From the NCBI GenBank assembly GCA_039817415.1, contig JBCBVV010000049.1, forward strand, positions 1 through 47,855: a stretch of 47,855 bases of DNA, given 5' to 3'. Shown here one piece after another: positions 33,644 to 42,214 of this stretch (positions are counted from its first letter, which is position 1; every line of letters starts with the position of its first letter). The position numbers were made by a program, and so were the translations under genes. The stretch comes from JALEFZ01 sp039817415 (lineage in GTDB: Bacteria > Bacteroidota > Bacteroidia > J057). The notes beneath the pieces are model-generated. The model saw only the letters and a list, made by a program, of their open reading frames with translations, did no database searches and was not told where the DNA came from.

Positions 33644-36343
33644 TCATTTAAAGATATGCCATCTGGGGTTTCCTTGATTGGCTTTGCTTAAGCCAACTGC
33701 TTTTTCAAGAATACCATCCCCATTGGTATCCCCCATGTTGACAGCAGTTCCATAAATGGTTCGGTTATAAGAACCGTAACTGCTGAACCATGCTTGGCCA
33801 TTAGAAAAGAGTAAATCATAACCATCTGTTCGGTCATCGTACAAAAACATGCGACCATTTACGCTAGAATACCTAGAAAAGAAAATTTCCTCTTTCCCAT
33901 CTCCATCTGTATCACCAAAGGCAATGGAAGTTGCATAATTGCTACTGCCCCAATCGCTACCAAATGACTTGATTGTCTGGTTCTTCCCACTTCTTCTTCC
34001 GACAATGAAGACCCTTGCATTTGTTTGGGTATAACGAGTAATACCAAGCTCTTTTTTTCCATCGCCCGTAACATCTCCAAAAGCTAAATCTGTTACATAG
34101 CCTCCTGTGCCCCAACTGTTACCATCTGTGAAAATGGTTGCCAAGCGACTTCCATTCCATTTGTAAACACCATATCGAAACCTATTTGAAGCACTTACTT
34201 TTCTCCCAATGGCCAAATCATCCTTTCCATCTTTATCATAATCACCGAAAGCCACAGCTGTTGCATAATCGTCTTTTGCCCAGTTACTTCCCATACTTGC
34301 TTTTTGTGTAAAGCTTCTATTGGTGGCATTCCAGTTGAAAAGGAAAATTCTTGCATTGACAGGTGTTTTACGCGAAATGGCCAATTCCTCCTTCCCATCT
34401 CCGTCTATGTCTCCAAATGCCACTTTATTGGCTACACCTCCAGAGCCCCATGTTTTACCCAATACCCCAATCGAACGAATGGACTGTCTCTCAAATCGAT
34501 ATACCATGACCCTTCCATTCTCCTTTGCATTTCTGGCTATGGCTAATTCATCCTTTCCATCACCATCCATGTCTCCAAAAGCAGCGGATACAGCCCAATA
34601 GCCAGAGCCCCAGCTTTGTCCATCCGAAAACATCTGTTTGTAGTCATTCTCTGCATCATCAAATACAAAGAATCTTGCATTAGTAGGGGAGGAGCGTGTA
34701 ACGCAAACTTCATCCTTTCCATCCCCATCTATGTCTCCAAAGGCAATATCAGTGGTTCCAGCTCCACCTCCCCAGGTATGTCCCCCTTGATACTCTAGGG
34801 AAATCGGATATAGTTTGTTTATGCCTTGAATATCAAGGGTGGTAAGCTTACTTCCTCCAAATGAAGTGGGACAACCACTCACTCCATTTGCACAGTCAAG
34901 GGTTATTTTATCCTTTTTGGCAAAGGCTTTTTTACTGTAGTGCATGATGGATTTGAAATCGTAGTCAGTCTGCCCAATAGCTTTGGTGGTATGTTTGTCA
35001 AAGTTATGTTCAAAGTCTTCACGATCCTTGATGTTGGTTCGGATGACTTTCACATATTTGTCTCTATCCGGCCTAGATTGCTCATGCCATACGCCCACTG
35101 CATGGAAAATCTCATGTGCGATGGTGCGAAAGGAGAAACAACTTCCTTTGAGGTTAATGACCTGTCTGTTACCCTGCCTACCTACGGAGGAATTGCCACA
35201 GCCCCCTACGCTATCATCTCTGACAAATTGAATATAGTCTTTATGCTTGCTGGATTTTCTCCTTACAAATCGCAAACTAGTTACCTTCTCCAGTTCGTCC
35301 ATTACCTCCCTTACTTTGGTTCGGTTCGCACTTGTAAGGGTGCTGGAAAAGGTATAAGGGATTAGCCCAAAAGGCCAAAGAAGATCATAGTCTGAAACAG
35401 AGGTCAATCCCTGCGTACGTACTTGGTAGGTTCCTTTTTTTCCAGGACGATTCAGATGGCTCTTGCTATTGGGGACAGAACCTCGATACCAATTGTTGAC
35501 CTTTCCATTTCCATGCCTGGCCAGCACATCCTTTTCTTTCCCCAATATCATGTCATCAATTACCATGTTTCCCTTGGAATCGACTGTGTACTTGACAGAC
35601 TGATGATTTTTGGAAAAGGGTAGGCGAATATTGGCAGTCTTGACTCGAGAAGGCCTAATTACAGGATCAAATACCTTGCTTTTGTATTCAGGTGAAGTCA
35701 GAGTTGGAATCGAACTAGAGACTTTTTTTCCTGTCCATTTTCCATTGGCTAGGGCTGAAGACCATCCCCATTTACCTGAAAAAGAATTGTTGCTCATGGT
35801 GAATTCAAACTGGCCACTTCGATTCAAGCCTTTATTGGTAAAGTATCCTTTCAAGACTTTGGTGACAGGATTGAAGGTGCCTTCTATGGTTCCAATTCTA
35901 GCGTAATCTCCATACACCTTTCCTCCATCTTGCTTGAACCGCAGTTCCCCAAAGCTACTGTCCCACCTCCCTTGACAGGCCCTAAATTCTGATGATTTCA
36001 AACTAGGCTTGGTGCTTCGGATTCTGGTTCCGGTCCATTTGGTATTCATGTCTCGGTTCCATCCCCAGGTTCCACTGAAAGATTTGCCATTTAGGGTAAA
36101 CCTGAAGAATCCAGTTCTCTTGAGCTTTTTGTTGTAAAAACTTCCTGTTAGTGTTCTTTTAGCAGCATTATAAGTGCCTTCTATCACCCCTTGGGTGGCA
36201 TAATCTCCACTGACCTTTGTTCCGTTTTGAATCAATCTCAACTCGCCATAGGTGGAGGACCATGTTCCTGTCCATTGCCCAAATAATGGACTAAATGATC
36301 CTAAACAGAGAAGGATCAAGAATAGAATTGTTTGCTTTTTCAT
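33644..36343 (-). CDS. Secreted astacin-like metalloprotease with FG-GAP repeats
   Basis: The protein has 899 residues. A signal peptide (about 1-22) is followed by two tandem copies of a domain of about 100 residues (each with WTGTW/GRWDSS, GDYA, GTWGW/GKWGW and WTG) and a linker. The M12A astacin domain (about 320-520) carries the zinc site HEIFHAVGVWHE (His410, Glu411, His414, His420) and the Met-turn SIMHYS. Seven FG-GAP/VCBS-type calcium repeats (FGDIDGDGK and variants) form a propeller from about 525 to the end. All zinc ligands are intact. No T9SS sorting domain is evident at the C-terminus, so the export route beyond the periplasm is unclear. Confidence 0.88.
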   Translation of the reverse strand: MKKQTILFLILLCLGSFSPLFGQWTGTWSSTYGELRLIQNGTKVSGDYATQGVIEGTYNAAKRTLTGSFYNKKLKRTGFFRFTLNGKSFSGTWGWNRDMNTKWTGTRIRSTKPSLKSSEFRACQGRWDSSFGELRFKQDGGKVYGDYARIGTIEGTFNPVTKVLKGYFTNKGLNRSGQFEFTMSNNSFSGKWGWSSALANGKWTGKKVSSSIPTLTSPEYKSKVFDPVIRPSRVKTANIRLPFSKNHQSVKYTVDSKGNMVIDDMILGKEKDVLARHGNGKVNNWYRGSVPNSKSHLNRPGKKGTYQVRTQGLTSVSDYDLLWPFGLIPYTFSSTLTSANRTKVREVMDELEKVTSLRFVRRKSSKHKDYIQFVRDDSVGGCGNSSVGRQGNRQVINLKGSCFSFRTIAHEIFHAVGVWHEQSRPDRDKYVKVIRTNIKDREDFEHNFDKHTTKAIGQTDYDFKSIMHYSKKAFAKKDKITLDCANGVSGCPTSFGGSKLTTLDIQGINKLYPISLEYQGGHTWGGGAGTTDIAFGDIDGDGKDEVCVTRSSPTNARFFVFDDAENDYKQMFSDGQSWGSGYWAVSAAFGDMDGDGKDELAIARNAKENGRVMVYRFERQSIRSIGVLGKTWGSGGVANKVAFGDIDGDGKEELAISRKTPVNARIFLFNWNATNRSFTQKASMGSNWAKDDYATAVAFGDYDKDGKDDLAIGRKVSASNRFRYGVYKWNGSRLATIFTDGNSWGTGGYVTDLAFGDVTGDGKKELGITRYTQTNARVFIVGRRSGKNQTIKSFGSDWGSSNYATSIAFGDTDGDGKEEIFFSRYSSVNGRMFLYDDRTDGYDLLFSNGQAWFSSYGSYNRTIYGTAVNMGDTNGDGILEKAVGLSKANQGNPRWHIFK

Positions 36344-36744
36344 GACTTTTAGATAAGGGTTAAACTGATTATGATTCAGTTAGTAGGGTGTGTATGGGTC
36401 AGACAAGAGCCAAGAAAATATCCATACAGGTAGGACTTTCGCTTTTGTCAGCAAACGTCATATTTATGTCAGTGTTGGGATACTCTTCAACATCTAATCG
36501 AATAAAATGACCAATTCAAAAACGATTATGTTCATTTCATTTTGAATGTCCTACCTTCTATCTTATTTAAGTCGTTTTCTTTGTCAGATGCAATCTTAAT
36601 GTCACCAAGAAAACACAGCCAAAGAGTATGTTTTTTAGCTGGAAGTCTTCCTCATAAAGAATGTAGCTCTGACTCAATTAATGAATTTTTTGTAAGCAGC
36701 TTGGGGAAATATAGCCCAAGTAAGTATGTAAAATTATTGTTAGT
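36344..36744. promoter_or_regulatory. Divergent control region between astacin and LytTR genes
   Basis: No gene is seen. It contains three direct GTCA motifs at 36446, 36456 and 36467 (10- and 11-base steps) and the 13-mer GCAAACGTCATAT (36451-36463), which recurs with one change at 42015-42027. A hairpin CTTGGG/CCCAAG lies at 36700-36720, shortly before the LytTR start codon. Confidence 0.45.
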
Positions 36745-37497
36745 ATGAATGTGTTAATCATTGAAGATGAGACTTTTACTTCTTCTTTGCTTCAAGAAAT
36801 AATTGAGCAGGATAATGACTTTATCGTATTAGAAAAATTAGAGTCGGTTGTTGATTCTGTCCAATACCTTCAGCGCTATCAAAGAAACATCGACCTTATT
36901 TTTCTGGATATTCATCTAGCTGATGGCTTGAGCTTTGAAATCTTCAAACATGTAGACGTTGAGGTTCCGGTTGTCTTTTGTACAGCCTATGATGAATACC
37001 CACTACAAGCCATCAAAAACAACGGAATAGACTACATACTCAAGCCTTTTAAGGAAGAAGAAATTCATAAGACCCTGCAGAAATATAGGCGTCTTATCTC
37101 CTCCGTTCAATCAAAAAACAGCATACCCGTCCAGTTTACTGACCCTTCAGAAAAGAAATACCAACAGAGTTTCCTTACCAATTATAGAGGCAAAACTATC
37201 GTAAAATTAGTCAAGGAAGTGGCCCTTTTTTATGTTGAAAATGAACTGGTATATCTATATAGCCTAGCAGGAGAACGCTTTCCTTTAGCAAAAAAACTCG
37301 AGTATGTGGAATCGGTTTGTGACCCCGATCAGTTTTTTCGCATCAATCGACAAATGTTAGTCAATCGATCAGCCATCAAAGCCTTTGAGCCCTATTTCAA
37401 CCGAAAAATTGTGCTTCAATTGAGTATCACACTTGAAGAAAAACCTGTCGTGAGTAGATTAAAGGTTTCCCCTTTTAAAGATTGGTTGGAAAACTAA
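36745..37497 (+). CDS. LytTR-type response regulator (orphan)
   Basis: This 250-residue protein has a receiver domain (1-120) with acidic pocket Glu7/Asp8, phospho-acceptor Asp55 (IFLDIHL), Thr80 and Lys100 (ILKPF). A LytTR DNA-binding domain follows (about 145-250; GKTIVKLVKEVALFYVENEL, FFRINRQMLVNRSAIKAF). The partner is usually a LytS-type histidine kinase, but none is encoded nearby. It lies convergent with the two minus-strand T9SS genes (stop codons 10 bases apart) and divergent from the astacin gene, so these secreted-protein genes are its likely targets, by position only. Confidence 0.9.
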   Translation: MNVLIIEDETFTSSLLQEIIEQDNDFIVLEKLESVVDSVQYLQRYQRNIDLIFLDIHLADGLSFEIFKHVDVEVPVVFCTAYDEYPLQAIKNNGIDYILKPFKEEEIHKTLQKYRRLISSVQSKNSIPVQFTDPSEKKYQQSFLTNYRGKTIVKLVKEVALFYVENELVYLYSLAGERFPLAKKLEYVESVCDPDQFFRINRQMLVNRSAIKAFEPYFNRKIVLQLSITLEEKPVVSRLKVSPFKDWLEN

Positions 37498-37506
37498 TCT
37501 CTGATT

Positions 37507-39423
37507 CTAATGGACCACGACTTTCTGGACATGCTGTTTGGAGCCTTTTCTCACTTTAACTGTATATAGGCCTGGTGTATTGAAAACGGAAGGAGTAAGC
37601 TTGACAGTATTCTCATCTATATGCCATTGGTGAAGGTGCCTTCCTCGAATATCAAAAATGGATAGAGTACCGCCTATCCAATCTCCATATAGCTCCACAT
37701 TTACCAAACCATTACTTGGGTTGGGATATATCTTAATTCCATCTCCTGTATCTGGCTCTAAACTGACCAATTCGGAGACGGAACAAAAATCCCAAGCATC
37801 GTGGTCGTATATAATCTCCCCTCCTTTAGCCACACATAGAAGGTCATAATCTAGGTCATTGATACAGCTATTGGAAAACTTATGAAGGGGGCCATAAATG
37901 CTTCCAATTCCTTCAATCCACTGATCCAAGGTGTTTCCAAATGGATCTTCAATTGTGATTCTCTTTTTAGGAGAATCCCCAACTACGACGCTATCAATGT
38001 TTGTTACAACTGCATCTCCAGGATCGAAACACATTCCAAAGGAAACAGTATCTCCTACCTGAAGGGAGAAGTCATAATATACATGCTCTTCCCCATCTGG
38101 TTTAGGCCCAAGCACACCGAAGAATTGTCGAACATATACCTTGGGGCCTTCTGAGCGCACCAAGGAATAGTATTGCACATTTTTTTTAAAAGAGGAAGCT
38201 TGAAATATGCTATCCTCCAATGAAACATAAAGCTTGTGGTACGTAATGCCGTCAACGATACTGTCTCCTTTAAAATCGTAATATTGCCCACTCCATAAGT
38301 TCCATGAGCGACTCAAAACAGACCAGGAAAGTGAGGTGTCCAAAGCCTGTTCTGTGGATGTTAACTTGGGAAGAGGCTGACTTTCTCTTGGAACATAAAG
38401 AGGTCTGAAGGGCATATTCGATAAGGGAACATTAATTGGAGGATTGGTTAAAACTTGAAATGGAAGTACTTGGTACACTTTTTCCCAATTATCCACCCAT
38501 AGGTATCCGTTTTTGTCGAATGCCATGGCATCTACACCAAATTCAGGATCTAAGGCTCCAAGATAGATCTTGGTATGTTGCTTATAATAATATAAGTCAT
38601 ACCAGTCGGGCAGGTAGTTTACATATTGGGCTCTCACAAGCCCATCACTTGGTGAAACAGCAATTAGGTTATTCCCCGCATTATTGGGGCAGCTAATGGA
38701 GTCCCATTGGCTCCCATTAAACGATAAAATTTTTGAAGTGGCACTCACGTAAACCGCATTGGAATCTGAGGTCAATCGACTGAAATGGCTTACCGCATTT
38801 AGAAAAGGATCATGATAGCTGGTCCAACTTCCTTGATCATATTGATGCATAGAGCTATCAGCGGATCTCCATACGTGGTTTTGCCTATCAAAAATAGCTT
38901 GAGTTTCATTCCAGGTATAGGGATCTAGATTTGTTGGCCTAGTGTAAATCGAGTTCCATGAATTTTGCCCATCAAAAATGATCAATTCATTTGGTGTTTT
39001 GAGGAGAACCTCATTCAAGCCATTTCCACTCAGGATTTGTACCTCATCATGGCTAAGGCCAGAGTTTTGGCTGGTAAAGTGGGTAAAATTACCCATGCTA
39101 TCCCATTTGAAGAAACCCTTTTCAGCAGTGGTTGCATACACCACATAATCTACTACCTTGAACTCAAGTTGATTGGTATTCTGAACCTTAAAGGTGTCTG
39201 GAAATTGCTTCCCTTTCCACTTACCATGAGTAAATTGGTATAGGCTGTCCTCTGCCGCCGCATACGGATTCCCTTCAACAGAAACATCAATACTCCACAG
39301 GTTCGCAAAAGACCTTAAGGGATTCGAGCTTGGGAATAAATGGGAGGTAAAGCTTCCTCCTTGCCCCTTTATCTCAAGACAAAAGACGCTTAATGCCACG
39401 AGTAACAGGATTTGAGGTTTCAT
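37507..39423 (-). CDS. T9SS-sorted secreted protein with one copy of a paralogous module
   Basis: The protein has 638 residues: a signal peptide (MKPQILLLVALSVFCLEIKG), an N-terminal half with propeller-like repeats resembling two-component-regulator sensor repeats (SLYQFTHGKWKG, VWRSADSSMHQYDQGSWTSY), then one copy of a module of about 180 residues (SWSVLSRS ... KVYVRQFF ... YYDFSLQVGDTVSF ... QWIEGIGSIYGPLHKF). It ends in a T9SS sorting domain (IYPNPSNGLVNVEL ... GLYTVKVRKG). No catalytic motif is recognised. It is 23 bases downstream of a paralogue that has two copies of the module, and the two are surely cotranscribed. Confidence 0.75.
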   Translation of the reverse strand: MKPQILLLVALSVFCLEIKGQGGSFTSHLFPSSNPLRSFANLWSIDVSVEGNPYAAAEDSLYQFTHGKWKGKQFPDTFKVQNTNQLEFKVVDYVVYATTAEKGFFKWDSMGNFTHFTSQNSGLSHDEVQILSGNGLNEVLLKTPNELIIFDGQNSWNSIYTRPTNLDPYTWNETQAIFDRQNHVWRSADSSMHQYDQGSWTSYHDPFLNAVSHFSRLTSDSNAVYVSATSKILSFNGSQWDSISCPNNAGNNLIAVSPSDGLVRAQYVNYLPDWYDLYYYKQHTKIYLGALDPEFGVDAMAFDKNGYLWVDNWEKVYQVLPFQVLTNPPINVPLSNMPFRPLYVPRESQPLPKLTSTEQALDTSLSWSVLSRSWNLWSGQYYDFKGDSIVDGITYHKLYVSLEDSIFQASSFKKNVQYYSLVRSEGPKVYVRQFFGVLGPKPDGEEHVYYDFSLQVGDTVSFGMCFDPGDAVVTNIDSVVVGDSPKKRITIEDPFGNTLDQWIEGIGSIYGPLHKFSNSCINDLDYDLLCVAKGGEIIYDHDAWDFCSVSELVSLEPDTGDGIKIYPNPSNGLVNVELYGDWIGGTLSIFDIRGRHLHQWHIDENTVKLTPSVFNTPGLYTVKVRKGSKQHVQKVVVH

Positions 39424-39446
39424 GATGCGGCTTCTTTTACGAACGA

Positions 39447-41897
39447 TTATTTGACAATCAACTTCTTAGAAAGAGACCTACTTCCTGATTGAACATGAAT
39501 CAAATAGAGCCCTGGATGATCAGGTAATTCCTGATCTAAGATAAGATTCGTATGGCTAACTTTATTAGAAAAAATGAGCTTTGACTGAAGATCATAGATC
39601 GAAAAAGTTGCTTGGAGCCAATCTTCGGAAAACTCAAGGGAAAGTTGACCCTCGGTGGGGTTTGGAAATATGTTTACAAAGGAAGGGTCGGTTGGCCTAT
39701 TAGAAGCCAAAAGTAGATAGCATATCCCTGGATACCTTTGGTATAGATATTCTTGCCCTTCTCTGACACATAGCAGTTCCAAATGAGTATCAGTGATCAA
39801 TTCGTTTCCAAATGAATGTACAACTCCCTGCAAACTCCCTAGCCCTTCTACCCAGGTTTCTATGCCCTGGTCAAATTTGATCCTTTTTCTCATGATACCA
39901 TTGATACTAATGCTATCAGTCTCTGTAACTGAATAGGTAAACCTACTCCCGATGGGTGTCAGGGTATCCCCAACTTCTAGTGTGAAGTCATAATATAGCT
40001 TTTCTCCTGCGGAAGGGGGAACAGTCACTAAGGTACTGGTGATATTTCTGACATAAACCTTCCCTTCTTCCTCCCTGATCAAGCCAAATTGCTGGGCAAA
40101 AGAAAAACTGGTGTCTTCAAAATTGGAATCAAGAGTCGAAACAGCATAGAGATTGTAATAGGCCAAAGAGTCAATGATGGTCTGTCCATCTACGTAATAG
40201 AAATTGGTTGAAGTCCCTCCTCCGAAGCCTGCAGTACTAGCAACTGACCATCTAGTACTATCGGTCAGTAAGGGAGCATAACGAGGAAGGTTAGGATTAG
40301 AAGAGTCAGGTAAGGCCTCTAGGAAACAGGTGAAAAGGCTAGAATCCTGGTAAACTTGGCCAAAAGGGCTATCTACACAAAGAAGGGTAGATTCGATCAA
40401 ATCTGAACAAGAGTCGGTAAACATATGAATAGGTCCCTCAAGGTCTCCAATTCCTTGGAGCCATACAGCAGCTGAATCCTCAAATATTATTCTGGCTCGA
40501 TCCTTCCCCGCAAAAAATACAGTATCGTGCACCTCAACCACGCTTTTAACAGGAGGTAGGCAGCTCAACAATTCGAATGTATCTCCTACAGCCAATCCAT
40601 AATCGTAGTAAAGGACATCTGTGGTTGAGGCAGTAGTCAAGCTAGGCTCCTGAAAATTCCTTACGTACATTCGGCTGCTGTCTTCTCGGATCAATCCAAT
40701 GAGTTGCCAAGGAGTTGTCGGATTGGAAAGTGCAAGAGAATCACCTGTTCGCTTAAGGTATTTTTGGTAAGTGATTCCATTCAAAGTTGTATCACCCCCA
40801 ACTTGATACTGTCTGGTATCAACATCTGCAGAATCTTGATGGGCCACCGACCAGATGTAAGCCTGATCCAAAACAAAAGAATCCACGGTATTGGGAAGAT
40901 TGAAATAGACAGTATCTATGCCTCCCTCTATTTTGATCAGTTCAGCTGCCATGGCTATCCAAAGACTACTATCTGGTGCCAATTTCATGTCATTGGTGAG
41001 GAATTCAGGTTCTAATATCACACCTCCAGCATTTGTGTTGATCCAGTCATTTCCGTTGAACTTATGTATTTCTGTGAGGGTAGGAAGCCCACCTATGACT
41101 TGGTTGATCCACAAGTTCCCCAATGGATCAACATAAGGATTCACTCCTGTTCCACCGTAGATGGAGGTATTGGGCAGTAGCGTCCAAGTGTTGTAATCAT
41201 AGTGATAATAGCCATCAAATCTATTGACAAAACATCCTGAAGGCCCTGCTGAAAATTCTGCGCTCGTAGAAATGGTTGATAAACTTTGATAAGTGTGCCT
41301 TGTCCATGTTCCATTGGCATAGCTAGCCATGCCTCCCATGACATTGATCCAAATTTGATCCATTCCATCAATAGCTAAGTCAAACTCAAGAAGGGGAGAT
41401 ACCCAAGGGAGAATGCCGGTGAAATCAATATCTATCCATCCAGTACCTTGGTCAAATCGAGATAAGCCCTTTTCATGTTTGAGAAGCAAGTCGCCATTGG
41501 AAAAAAATCTGATTTCATAGACTGAATCAGTTGGAATAAGGGAGTTCCCCATATCAAATCGTAAGATATTTAAGTTGGGATCAATTCTGATCAAGCCCTC
41601 CCCAAAGGTGGCCATCCATAAATTATCTCCCACAAATTCTAAGTCGCTGATTTTCCGAGTAGAAAAGCCTAAGTCGGTCGAATCGTAGATGGTCCAATTA
41701 GTTCCATCAAATTTTACCAAAGAATTGAAATTGTTGGTCCAAACCTCACCTTGGGGGGAAATGGCAAGGTCTAGTGGGGATTCTATTGGAATAGATGGAT
41801 TAAAAAATGGATCGTAAAAGGTGTAGGTAATTTGACCATGTAGGGAGCTTGAAAGAATCATTCCTAGACCCAAGAGGAGGTTGTGCCAACGTTTCAT
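39447..41897 (-). CDS. T9SS-sorted secreted protein with two copies of the module
   Basis: The protein has 816 residues: a signal peptide (about 1-21), propeller-like repeats (EVWTNNFNSLVKFDGTNWTI, DNLWMATFGEGLIRI), then two copies of the module of its downstream paralogue (first with MYVRNF, YYDYGLAVGDTFEL and WLQGIGDLEGPIHMF; second with KVYVRNI, YYDFTLEVGDTLTP and WVEGLGSLQGVVHSF). A T9SS sorting domain (IFPNPTEGQLSLEF ... GLYLIHVQSG) closes it. It is the first gene of a two-gene operon. Function is unknown; a surface or matrix role is inferred from secretion only. Confidence 0.75.
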   Translation of the reverse strand: MKRWHNLLLGLGMILSSSLHGQITYTFYDPFFNPSIPIESPLDLAISPQGEVWTNNFNSLVKFDGTNWTIYDSTDLGFSTRKISDLEFVGDNLWMATFGEGLIRIDPNLNILRFDMGNSLIPTDSVYEIRFFSNGDLLLKHEKGLSRFDQGTGWIDIDFTGILPWVSPLLEFDLAIDGMDQIWINVMGGMASYANGTWTRHTYQSLSTISTSAEFSAGPSGCFVNRFDGYYHYDYNTWTLLPNTSIYGGTGVNPYVDPLGNLWINQVIGGLPTLTEIHKFNGNDWINTNAGGVILEPEFLTNDMKLAPDSSLWIAMAAELIKIEGGIDTVYFNLPNTVDSFVLDQAYIWSVAHQDSADVDTRQYQVGGDTTLNGITYQKYLKRTGDSLALSNPTTPWQLIGLIREDSSRMYVRNFQEPSLTTASTTDVLYYDYGLAVGDTFELLSCLPPVKSVVEVHDTVFFAGKDRARIIFEDSAAVWLQGIGDLEGPIHMFTDSCSDLIESTLLCVDSPFGQVYQDSSLFTCFLEALPDSSNPNLPRYAPLLTDSTRWSVASTAGFGGGTSTNFYYVDGQTIIDSLAYYNLYAVSTLDSNFEDTSFSFAQQFGLIREEEGKVYVRNITSTLVTVPPSAGEKLYYDFTLEVGDTLTPIGSRFTYSVTETDSISINGIMRKRIKFDQGIETWVEGLGSLQGVVHSFGNELITDTHLELLCVREGQEYLYQRYPGICYLLLASNRPTDPSFVNIFPNPTEGQLSLEFSEDWLQATFSIYDLQSKLIFSNKVSHTNLILDQELPDHPGLYLIHVQSGSRSLSKKLIVK

Positions 41898-42214
41898 AAT
41901 GAGGTATAATTATTGAATACTTCTACTACAGATACATGTGATGAACGCATTCTTGTCGACACTTGCTGCATGAGGGTGGTAAATCAATCCTTTCATTCAT
42001 GTCAATATTTTCATATATGACATTTGCGTAAAAAGACCAATTACATATTCAAAAAATCTATTACTTTTCGTAGTTTACGATTTAAAGAATCATGAGTGGA
42101 ATAGGGACTCCCAAGCCTGAGCATTCTTGGTTCTGGATTCCTTACGTATAACCAAGTAGCCTTGATCAGCTACCTTCCCGGAAGCGATTGCGGGATGTAA
42201 ACCTCCATCAATCT
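41898..42214. promoter_or_regulatory. Divergent control region upstream of the subtilisin gene
   Basis: No gene is seen. It holds an inverted repeat ATGTCA/TGACAT (41999-42004 with 42018-42023) and, on the minus strand at 42015-42027, the 13-mer GCAAATGTCATAT shared with the LytTR/astacin control region. Confidence 0.4.
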
